From Caenorhabditis elegans (lineage: Eukaryota; Nematoda; Chromadorea; Rhabditida; Rhabditidae): DNA of 64,000 nucleotides. The DNA lies in the NCBI RefSeq assembly GCF_000002985.6, contig NC_003284.9, positions 14,570,001 to 14,634,000 of the forward strand. The letters run 5' to 3'. The notes beneath the pieces were generated by a model. The model was given only the letters and a program-made list of their open reading frames with translations. It had not been told where the DNA came from and did no database searches. Shown in pieces: positions 22,971 through 33,091 of this stretch (positions are counted from its first letter, which is position 1; each line of letters begins with the position of its first letter). The position numbers were made by a program, and so were the translations under genes.

Positions 22971-24202
22971 ATAAGGAGCGGTTTTAGATGTAATGCTTTG
23001 AAATTGCAAGACAACATGCTGAGTGCAATCAGTTTGGTTTTTTAAATTTGTACAGAGTAGGCGTCTTGTCAAACTGTTTTTATCTATTTAAACTATTGAT
23101 GTTTTGAACTTCTAGATTTCCATTTGCATATATTAAAACGGATATGTTAAAATTTGCATCTTACGTTTTCTTTGGCTCTCTTAACCCACTATTACACTAA
23201 TAATAATAATTTAATACGTTGGATACAAGCTATGGTTTTTTTTCTACTCACAAGCTGTTTTCAGATGCAAAAGCTAGTTTAACCCTATAATCTAAAACGA
23301 ATGTTTCTAAGCGGCCCCATACGTTATTCGTCAAGTTGAACGACTCAATTGAAATATCCGGAGTAACATACAACGACGCGTAACTAGATTTTCTATCTCT
23401 CTCTTCCACACTTACTCTAACACAAAAAGAGAATTGACTTTATTTTTTGTTAACATCTCTCACAGCTTCTAGATAGATCTTATTTGCTCTCATAGTTTTT
23501 TTAAATTTTTATTTTATCATCCCCCACTTGACACTTAATAGTGTTCAGAAGTATTATAAAATTTTGCATGTTACGGTTTTTTCAGATATTTTTGTTCTCA
23601 GGGCTTCAAATATCAAGCTTCATCTAGAGCATACTGTATTGTGTCCTTCCAGAGCCATCAAAAATGTATAGATGGAAGGACCATATAATGTCGACATTCT
23701 CATAATTGGACTCTGATCATCTCTCAAGAATAAAGAGAATGCATCGTTGCTTCTGAATTTATTGTTTCCTCAATTTTCGGTGGTGGTAGAAATTCCAAAT
23801 TCAGATATCCTTCACATTTTTTTTCTAATTTATTTATCGAAACGACATGTTGAAATGACTGAAGAATTTATTTGGGTTGCGCGCCAGAGACCTTCTCAGT
23901 ATGAACCAACATTTTCATAAATTTGTGGTGTGCGGTGCTTATTAAAAAATGTGCACCAATCTGGTTCAAAATATGCTTAATAAACAGAGAAAACCTTATT
24001 AACCCCAAATAAAGGAGATAATCAATGACCACTTTATAAGAGAGCTGAGAGATACATAGATGATGAAATTTTTAGTCGAGAAACATCTTTTCATTTATTA
24101 ACTCAATACTGGACTAGAAAGGTTGCCGGCTACTTGTGTATTACATAAATTCCTGCATTTTCGAACTAATTTTTGGTTATGAATAAAATACAAATGTATA
24201 TA

Positions 24203-24735
24203 CTTAAAGGTGGTGTAGTCGAATTTTTTTTAATTGTTTTATTAGACTCAAAATTGTCTGAAAATACCGAATTTCATAATGAAACTTTTTTGAAAACTTC
24301 TCAAAAAATAGTTAAAAATGGCCTAAAATTAGTTAAAATTTGAAAAAATTTGAAGACAACTTGTCAATGTCGCAGCGGCTGGAAACAATACATAAGTCGA
24401 TGGACGGCGAGATAGAGGTTTTTAAATTTTTTTACCAAATCTCGTCGTCCATCGAATTTAAAATACCAAAATGAAATTGAAAACACAGGATAATTAAATT
24501 GTATACTCAAAACCTGACGGTGATTTAAAAAAAAATTGTTTCCAGCCGCTGCGATATTGAAAAGTCGGTCAAATTTCAAATTTTAACTAATTTTAGGCCA
24601 ACTTTTGAGCCGTCATAACTTTTTTTTTTGAGAAGTTTTCAAGAAGTTTCAATATGAAATTCGGTGTTTTCAGACAATTTTGAGTCTAATAAAACAATAA
24701 AAAAATTCGACTACAATTTTCTGAAGGTGTGTTTA
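24203..24735. mobile_element. Long imperfect palindrome (inverted-repeat element)
   Basis: Two arms of about 180 bases each, inverted around a centre near 24470. The left arm has TGTCGCAGCGGCTGGAAACA and CCTAAAATTAGTTAAAATTT. The right arm has TGTTTCCAGCCGCTGCGATA and AATTTTAACTAATTTTAGGC. A nested pair (TCGATGGACGGCGAGAT against ATCTCGTCGTCCATCGA) lies inside. The outer ends are CTTAAAGGTGGTGTAGTCGA and TTCGACTACAATTTTCTGAA, so one end has decayed. No coding capacity. Confidence 0.8.
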
Positions 24736-24987
24736 ATTTTAATATATAGAATATTGGCTTTCCTTTGAATTATCCCTTGAATTTGTTGTGAGAATCTTGA
24801 GCTACCTTTCTGAAAACAATAATTTCTTGGAACCATGATCCTTGTTCTCCAAACCTGAAACATTGTCTAAATTGGGCAAGCTTTTCATTTTCGTTTGGCT
24901 CATTTTCTTTTTTCTCGTGTTGAATTTTCACTTTCCATGCATTTAAAATCACTCCTCCACTCGTTGCCGCAGTACTCGGAAGGCACT

Positions 24988-25000
24988 CCCCCCCCCCCCC
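24988..25000 (+). repeat. 13-base C tract
   Basis: Thirteen C on the plus strand (G on the minus), about 150 bases before the start codon of the small membrane-protein gene. It is of the same class as the tracts at 1422 and 7925. Confidence 0.8.
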
Positions 25001-25147
25001 TCCCGTGAGCAGATCGTTTTTCAGTTTGTTTGCTCAGTAGCTGTTCTTCTTGCCAGCAGCGCTGCCGTGTTTTCTTCAGAGCCCCCGTTTTCTTCTTTCC
25101 CTTCTACTCTATCTTCTCATTTCCAGAAATTCAAAACCGTCAGCAAA

Positions 25148-25526
25148 ATGGACTCGGCAACGCCGATCTCGCATGAAATGCAGATTCTAGACGGTCTGAT
25201 TGAGCCACATTTACAGGTTTGTGTCTTTTTCCTTTTTGTTTTTAAAAGTCTGTAAATGAGAATCTAATTTTTCAGGAAGGGAAAAGCCATTGGCCTACAT
25301 GGGCAATGATTCTTGTCGTTGTTTGCATTATATTGTCCCTTCTCGCGTTTTTCCTCGGGAATTTCATAACCAAAAAGACAACGTCTGTCAGGTAACCACA
25401 CCACTACTGATAATCAAATTCAAGTGAACCCCACATTTCAGGAAAAGCACAACTCGTCCCGATGGCAAAGAGCGCGAAAGGAAATGGGGCGCCGGATTTT
25501 CAGGCGGATTGTGGGCGGCTGCTTAA
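25148..25526 (+). CDS. Small single-pass membrane protein, function unknown
   Basis: Three exons (25148-25216, 25276-25391, 25442-25526) with clean GT/TTTCAG junctions give 89 residues. A polar, acidic N-terminus (MDSATPISHEMQILDGLIEP) precedes a hydrophobic helix at about residues 30-53 (ILVVVCIILSLLAFFLGNFI). A basic region follows (KSTTRPDGKERERKWG) and then a Gly/Ala-rich end (AGFSGGLWAAA). There is no signal peptide, so a tail-oriented or type III membrane protein is likely. The basic segment right after the helix predicts that the C-terminus is cytosolic. I do not recognise a family. The AT-rich gap to the kinase gene shows nothing else. Confidence 0.7.
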
Positions 25527-26475
25527 TTCGATTATAACAACAAAAAAAGTGTGTGCGTCTGTGCTTCCCTGAAATTTATCGCTTCCCATCTCCCACCAAT
25601 GTTTTTTTTTCGTTTAATTTTGCAAGTTATCGGGTTAGCCTATATGGCAGAAAAGACTGAAAATGCTTTCTAAACAGATAAAAATCACATTTCTTCAATG
25701 AATTAAAGACCTAAAGTTGGATTTCTGTTCTCTGGAAAGCAAGTCCTAAATTTGAAATTTAGGGATCATTTTTTTGTCAGTGTGTAATTGTAAAATTTTT
25801 TAATGGTTGAAGTAGCGAATTTTAAATTTTGAAGTGTCTAAAATATATAAAAATAAGATGTAGCCTAAAATTTGACGAACTGCTCGTGACAATTTTAATT
25901 TAATAATTTCTCATTTTTTATGGTTTATTTTAAATTTTGATTTAGGCCATAATTTTGGGCAACAAGTGCAAAAACAATATCAAATTTGCTGTAAAAAGCC
26001 TAAGTTAACAAAAAACATGTAAAACTATAAAACTGTTAAGTTAAACATCTGTTTGCGGACTTTGAGGCAAAACTAAATTCTTTCGTTTTTTATGACTTTT
26101 GCGGCTACTGAAAAAATTTGCTCTTCTACTTATAAAATGTAATTATTTAAACTTTTGAACTTAGAACACGCACACCTAATTTATTAAAATATGATTTTTC
26201 AAATATCGCAGCTATCTTCATCATTTCATTCAAGTTTTCAAAAAAATATCTGAACTGAAATCAAACATCTCTTTATTTGTCTCTCAATTTTTGTTATTAT
26301 TTATTTCTCTCTGATACACTTGATTGTTATCAATATATACAAATGTATGAACATTGTCTACAAAATTGCCTACATTTTTATACAAAAAGCGGTAAAGCTT
26401 TCTTACAAAAAGTTTGAAAAAAAAACGCTTAAAAATTAAAGAGGGCAAATATTAATAAACAAAGTAATTAACTTC
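25527..26475. other. Convergent 3' region, no gene seen
   Basis: AT-rich DNA between the small membrane-protein gene and the minus-strand kinase gene. TTTATT at about 26272 and 26297 (AATAAA on the minus strand) could serve the kinase gene. Nothing else is supported. Confidence 0.5.
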
Positions 26476-29158
26476 TCACAAGCACTCAACTTTGTCGCCT
26501 TCCTCACTCCGGGGGAAAATGTCCTTAATTATCTCGTGGTTGGCAATGTACTCTCTCTCGAGCCAATCGAAAAGTGGCGGGATCGGAGCACCGCTGGGCA
26601 GCTTGTAGTGGGGGTCTCTCAGATCATCGAAGTATGGAAGAGTCAGAGCCTCGTATGGTTTTATACGAAGTTTCGGATCCATTTTCATCAAACTGTTGAG
26701 CAACTCGAGGGTGGATAAGGAAAGTTTTCTTCCAATGAACTGAAAAGAAGAGTATATTGTTGAAAATCCGGATTTGTATATATTACTCTGAGTTCGTACA
26801 AAAATGTCATGCAACGTAATGTCTTTCAAGCAACCAGCGCCTGCCTACAGAGGTGCTCACGACAAATTGCGTTTTTATTAATTGATCTCAAATTTCATCA
26901 ATAAATTATTTTTTAAAAAAAGTGAAAAATGATGGAAAAAAAATTCCGCTGTGTACGTACACTTAAAGTTGCCTACTTAAAGAAAACTTTTAATTGCTAG
27001 ATTTTAAAAGTTGACAAAACTGTTCGCTTTTCAGAATGTATTCAATTTTTCAAAATTTACCTATCGACGATTTGAGTTTTTTTTTTTTGAATATTCATTT
27101 ATTTCTGTTACTTTTCTTGGCTTTTATATTTAAAAAATAATGCCAACCGTAATTGTCAACCAAACAAAGTTTAAATTTGTTTTATACACAAAGACCGCTT
27201 TTTAGAATTTAGAATCTCAGACATTGTTACCCGTCCAACATTTTACACAAAATTAACTGAACCTGGTTATTCGGGAAATTCAAAATTTACTACAATTTTT
27301 TCAGCATCCAATTTGAGCTTAATACTCTTTTTTTAGTCCAACTCTTCAAAAGTATCTCGTCTAGACTACTAACATTTCGAAAGTCACAAAATTTGACTAT
27401 TTATGACTATGATTTATTTCCTGTTTGTTTTTAAAATTTTTGACATAAAACCTAAAACCCAACACCACTGGGAATTAAGTACACACTTTTGAAGATACTG
27501 ACGGGTAAAAGTTCAATTTTTATTCTAAGAAAAACTAGGTTCTGGGAGTTCGAGCACCTCAGGGAAAATAAGAGAAAAACCATTTGCTCGGCATTCAGAG
27601 GCAACTTCCTGCCACACTTTGGCAACTTATTTTAGTGGCACTAAATAAGTTGCCAAAGTGTGGCAGGAAGTTGCCTTCGAATGCCGAGTGAATGTTTTTT
27701 TGAAGGAAAAAAGTTACTTTCTGAATTCCAACTCCGGTTATTGTATCGTATGGAATATGAACATATTCGTAGTTCCATTTAGCCATGTCTTCTTTTGAAG
27801 GAGTACCGAATGCCTGAAAATTTCAGGTTTTTTTAGAGGACTATAGTGCAATTTGTCACTTTGATTTGCAGCGCTAGAATATCAACTGCCGAGTCCGCCA
27901 GGAATATTGGAGAGTTGTGGAGTAACTCGCCAACTACAGTGCCAACTGACCATGTGTCTGAAAATTAAATTTTCTATTTAAAATGCCCAACTTCACAAAT
28001 ACCTATTGAGGTATCATAGTTTTTTGAGCCAAATATGAGTTCCGGAGCACGATAATATCTTGAGCAAATGTACGTAATGTTCGGCTCATTCTTCTCCAAA
28101 CGTTTTGCAGATCCAAAATCACAAATTTTAAGTATCCCATTTGACTCATCAACGAGCAGATTTTTTGGCTTTATATCACGATGAACAATATTGTGGAGAT
28201 GAAGAAAACCGATTCCCCGAAGTAGTTGGAACATATAAAGCTTGATAGAATAGGCTGGCATTTGTTTGTCATTATGAGCAAATTGACGATGGACATATGC
28301 CAAATCTTTTGGCATAAATTCCATCACGAAGTTTAGGCAATTTTCTTGCTGGAATTCTCATCATTTGTAAGCTCAAATTTGTGAGCTTAATCAAAAAAGT
28401 TACCTGCATAACGTAATAATACAGAAGTCGTATAATATTGGGATGGTCCATTTCGTGCATGATGGTAAGTTCTCGACTCTGTAAATAAAACAAAAAAATT
28501 ATGTACAACTACGGAAATGAGTCTAAAATAAAGTTAAAGTTAAGTGTGAATATTTTAAAAAAGTTCTTAAAATTAATTTCTGGTGGCTCAGAAATTCAAA
28601 ATCTCAATTTTTGATAGTAAATTTATCAACTGAAAAATGTTTCAGTAGGTTTTTTTTTCGTTTCTTAAGGTCATTTTGTGTATCTTGAAGTAATAAAAAA
28701 TGAAAATAAACCTTGAATCGATCGTCAACTTTGATTTTCTTAATTGCAATTGGCTCGTCGTTCTCGCGGAGCACAGCCTTGTAAACAGCACCAAAGGAAC
28801 CGGTTCCGATTAACTGAAATGAATATTGTTCCCAGTGTATGAATGTTTTCATATTTCAGAACGTGTTGCTGGCAACAATTCTGGGGCTTCAAAAATTGTT
28901 CTGTTTAGTTTTAGTTTTTTTTTTAATATTTTTAAATATTTTTTCTACTAGTTTAAAACCTTTTTTAACTTAATCTTACAGGTAAAAAACATTTCAGAGT
29001 TTTCCAATAAGCTAAGAAAATTAAAATAAACTTACTTGTAAATTTGTAAACTGAATTTCCACTTCTCGATCTAATTTACTTCCGGTTCCTCTTTTGGCCA
29101 TGACGGTATGAAAAGTCACGTGCTCCGAAAATGCAGTTGATCGACGCATTCTGTTCAT
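26476..29158 (-). CDS. GSK3-family serine/threonine protein kinase
   Basis: Eight exons on the minus strand (29158-29036, 28813-28712, 28478-28404, 28348-28003, 27957-27860, 27813-27718, 26844-26800, 26739-26476) give 382 residues. The kinase motifs are intact: GTGSFGAVYKA (nucleotide loop), IAIKK (catalytic Lys), SRELTIM (Glu), HRDIKPKNLL, DFGSAKRL and ICSRYYRAPE. The last carries the activation-loop tyrosine of GSK3. Residues forming the GSK3 primed-phosphate pocket (Arg in DDRFK, HRD Arg, SAK Lys) are kept. The C-lobe FFDELRDP region of GSK3 appears as YFDDLRDPHYKLPSG. It is diverged from the main worm GSK-3, and the usual Ser-rich N-terminus is different. Nematodes have several extra GSK3-like kinases, often germline ones; that role is inference. 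Probably C44H4.6. The 45-base exon at 26844-26800 was placed by frame and by similarity. Confidence 0.88.
27587..27688. repeat. Near-perfect hairpin in a kinase intron
   Basis: Two 48-base arms flank a loop of about five bases (TGGCA). The left arm contains GGCAACTTCCTGCCACACTT and the right arm AAGTGTGGCAGGAAGTTGCC. The only visible differences are two mismatches (CAGAG against CGAAG) and one extra T. It lies in the 873-base intron between kinase exons 6 and 7 and folds equally in RNA from either strand. It may be a miniature palindromic element or a small-RNA precursor. Confidence 0.75.
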
Positions 29159-32100
29159 TTTTGAAAAAATTGTAAAATAATGAAAAGCGAATGGAATAGT
29201 TTAAAAATGACTTGTTTTTTTTTTTAACTTTAAAAACATGCATCGGATTTTGGGATCCTAGCCATTGTTATGGTTTTGGTTTCCGGGTTGGGGAATATTT
29301 AGTTGGTTTTACGCCTTTCTTCAAGAATCTGGATTTCAGAAACGCCATAAACAAGATAGACTCTGTGCGAATCGGGCAAAGAAAAATAGCCCGCAGGGAA
29401 AACCGTCCGAAAAAAGATGCTTACCAGAAATAATCTCAAGTTCAAAACATAAAAAGATGCATGGCGCTCGGAGAAAACGCAAACATGCACAGAGCTAATA
29501 GCTGTCCTGGTTTTGAGCAAAAAATAAAGAAAACGGATATTCAAATTTCTTAAAATCTAGTGGAAAAAAGACAAGCTTTGGAGGCTCAATTCTTTTTTAA
29601 TGCAAGAAGCTTTGAAACCAATTGGTTTTTCTCAATAAAAAATTATGCTTTTCGTGTATGTATTTTCAAGAAAAATTTCTAAAACTTTGGCATGATGAGC
29701 CAGTTAGCAGTGAAATTGACATATTGATAATCCTACATATAACACTCACTAGAGAGCCTTTCTCGTTGTCCAGAATGCCCAGAATTAGTTGAATCAGTTA
29801 TTTTCTCAAAGCTAGTGCTATGGATATTTTTTGCAAAAATTTATATGTGTAGAATTGTGAAAAAGATAACGGAGTTTTTTGTAATGGTTGAAATGTTTTT
29901 GTTGATAGTTTTTGGCTTCTGGTAAGAGTATTTAAGCCAATAAGTTTTGCGGATAAATCCCCCAATCACGGTAAAAATTGAATACTAAAAAGTTCAACAA
30001 TCGAAAATTTCAACTCATTATGCATATATTGTTTTTTGATAAAACTTAGTTTTAAACTCAAAATTTATAGTTTCATATGAAGTTTGAACAGAAAGCTAGA
30101 AACTAAAATGTTACAGGATCTATCAACAATTTGTATTGGTTTTCTCTAAAATGAAGAGTCGGGTTTCTTTTTTTTTCTAACAAAAGACTCCTCCGAAAAA
30201 TAGGGAAAAAAAACCACGCTCAATTATTCAAAAACGTGAGGGAAAAGGGTAAGAAGACAATAAAAGTGACGATTGGTAAGAGTGATCTTGTGAAAAGTTT
30301 GTAGTAATAACTAACCCTTCGAGAACTTTGATGCAATGCCGAGATGTCTCGGATGACCGGAACATTTTTCTTCGATGTTTGTGAGTATCAGTAAATTCAA
30401 AAATGCAAGAGCTTTCGATTTGATGTCGAAAATGTGGTATCCAGAAAAACTTTGATCATATGAAACAAGAAATCACATTTTAACCGGATTTGTATTTTCC
30501 TTTTTTATAGACTCAAAAACTCAAAGCTGCTGTCAAATTTTACTGATTAAATTGAATTTACACGACAAGTCTGGCGAGACAAAAACAAAAGATGTTCCGT
30601 GGTTTCAACTGGAAAGAACTTTATTGGGAAAAAACCGCACGAAGAAAAAAAAATGTTTGAAGAAGAAGGGAGAGCTAGTACTTGAGAATAGGAAAATTAT
30701 GACTTGTCGTTCTAGTATTGGAACAAACTCAATACATTCTCAGAAGTGGTATTTTGAAAAACGGATGTAACACAGAAACGTGATTTATTAAAATTGACGG
30801 TGATGAACAGAATAGGCAATTATCATTGTTTTAAAATCGCACCAAAAAATTAAATTCTGATATTGAAGAGTCTTTGTTGTTTTTTAATAATAATTGTGTT
30901 TGATTCAAAATATTTTAACACAATTTCAATTCACATACTTTTTCAAAGCCTACAAAGATTTTGATTTCATAGTGATGAATTTGATTATCTTGAGCCGAAG
31001 GTGATTAAATGAATTGAACCGGGCTCTGTTTTTGACAGATGGTCTCAATTGTTTTAACAACCATAATTTAAAATTTGACTCTCGAGATGTCGGCCGCTAT
31101 ATTTCTAGTCATGCTGTTTATGACAAATTGAACTTTATAAAAATAAATAGACATATTTATAAGCGATTTTTTTCAGTTTAACTTTTTTCAATAGCATTTC
31201 TTGTTTCGCAGGCCATTAAAAAAAATAACAAAATTGACAGAAAAGGGAATTTCTTTCTGACCAGCTCTCTATGTATACAAGAACAGTAGTTCAATATTTT
31301 ACAAAAAGTGTTTCTAAAATATCAATTTTTGTACAACAACGCGGAAAACATATGTATAAGACTTCTCACTTTAGCCGGTTTAAAAACTACAAATAAAGGT
31401 TTTTAGCATTAACGTTTTAAAGCAATTCTCAAAATAATACTGATCTGGAAAATTAATGCAATGGTCTTGTCTTTTTCAATTTCAGGTATTGACTTATTGT
31501 TTAACCTTTAAACTTGTAATAAAACAATTTTTACATTTTATTGAAGCACATCAAATCCAAAATTTTATTTATACTGAATGAAAAATGTTTCAACTAGATT
31601 TTGTCGAGTTCTGACAGCATAGTTTCGTAGACAAATCAAGAATTTTTAATTTTGCAATAACGTAACATCAAAACAAAATCGTAATTTATTTATTACCAAA
31701 ACAAAGACGAATTAACTGAATGAATGAAACATGAAAAAGACCTGTATATAACACGTTGCAGATTTCAAACTATGCTGTTTTTTAATCAAAAATACAAATT
31801 GTCTTTGTAAAGTGTATCTCCACTAAACGTCTAACCACTGGCAGCAAAAAAATACCTATTTTGAAAATATGGCTATTTTTGTTTCCTCCGTATTGAATTT
31901 TTTTTTGAAATTCGAATTTTCCGAGTAGCAAAAAAGTGCCGTACATGAAAAAATATAATTTTTTTTGTTCTTTCAAGTCGATGTACCACCGTCTTTGCAA
32001 CTACACTATTCACTCCAAAAAAAATCCAAGAAATTTTTTTTTTGCTACCACCATTAAAACGTGTGGAAATTATTTTAGACTGGTTAATTGCGAGTAGCAA

Positions 32101-33091
32101 AAAAGTGTCCTACCAGAAAAAATAGCAAATTTTCTGTTCTTTCAGGTCGATGTACCACCGTCTTTGTAACTGCGCTATTCATTTCAAAAAACACAAGAAA
32201 TTTTTTTCAGAATGTTGAACTGGATGCAATAAAAATTTTAAATAATCCACTCTTCGAAATTCCGAAAACAGAACAAGACTTCACTGTGGTGATTTTCATT
32301 AAAATCAATATGTGGTAATTTTGTATACTCTCTCTATTTTCTGTTACGGATAAAATAAAAATTGACAACGGAATTTCTGAATTTGAAACATGCATTCAAA
32401 AAAAAAAACGATTCCTGTTGGTAACACATATGCACAGCACACTTAAAATGAAACAAACCTGATAAGACATTTTTTAAACTTTTAGGTTCAGTATTTTTGT
32501 ATTATCTATTTGAAAAGTTACTATTCATTCATTTTTCTTTTTTCCTTAAAATTCTTGTTGCGGATGGAAAAACTAAACCTGAAAATAAATCAAGTGAATA
32601 CATTAAGCTTTTTCTACTTTTTCCTTACAATGTAATAATTGAAAAGATGCATTTATGAGTTATCGTGATGTCTATTTTTGATTAGTCTCCTGTATTAAAA
32701 ATCGCGGAAAGCATCAATATGGCCTACGTTTTAAACATCCTCGTCCGTACAGCCACTATCTCTTCCATTACCCTTCATATAATTACACCCGCGTGCCTAT
32801 TCGCCCTTACACAGTCACTCAGTCCGTCCGTCCAGTCGACTTGTCCTCTTTCTCTGCACTCTCCGATCCTTAACCACTACTCACATGTAAACACACGCGA
32901 CCGACTGCGATGTGTTCTTTTGCGCCGACCTCCTCTCGCGGACGAAAAATCAATAGGATGGCGGTCATTCGAATTGTGTAACGAAAGCGTTTTTTTTTGC
33001 TGCTTTCCGCGTTTTACTAGATTTATTTATAGGTTTGGTTTCCGTATTAATAGCCAATTTGTAGATTATCTAACTGCACTAATGAAATTCG
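29159..33091. other. Large intergenic region, no gene seen
   Basis: About 3.9 kb between divergent genes, very AT-rich. The only structure I can point to is a direct duplication at 31921-32210. The right end (32700-33050) is pyrimidine-rich and GC-richer, like a promoter. Open frames here are short and have no splice or homology support. Confidence 0.5.
31921..32210. repeat. Direct duplication of about 120 bases, period about 170
   Basis: Copy 1 (31921-32042) and copy 2 (32091-32210) share GAGTAGCAAAAAAGTG, TTTTTTGTTCTTTCAAGTCG-like sequence and GTCGATGTACCACCGTCTTTG, then an ACTATTCA-like block and CAAGAAATTTTTTT. It is not coding, and I see no further copies in the window. Confidence 0.7.

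Larger units (their letters stand above)
21785..25147. other. Gene-poor region after tap-1
   Basis: It contains the broken tap-1 exon copy (21866-22210), two small palindromic elements (21891-22090 and 22815-22970), about 1.2 kb of AT-rich sequence without recognisable features (22975-24200), the large palindrome (24203-24735) and the promoter of the small membrane-protein gene with a 13-C tract (24988-25000). I see no other gene. Confidence 0.5.

Noticed and set aside
25148..25526. Sec61-beta for the small membrane protein
   Set aside because: Size and a single helix fit, but Sec61-beta has its helix at the very C-terminus. This protein has a long basic tail after the helix.
29212..29544. 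Overlapping frames upstream of the kinase start
   Set aside because: Frames are open on both strands at once and show no signals. Likely promoter sequence.
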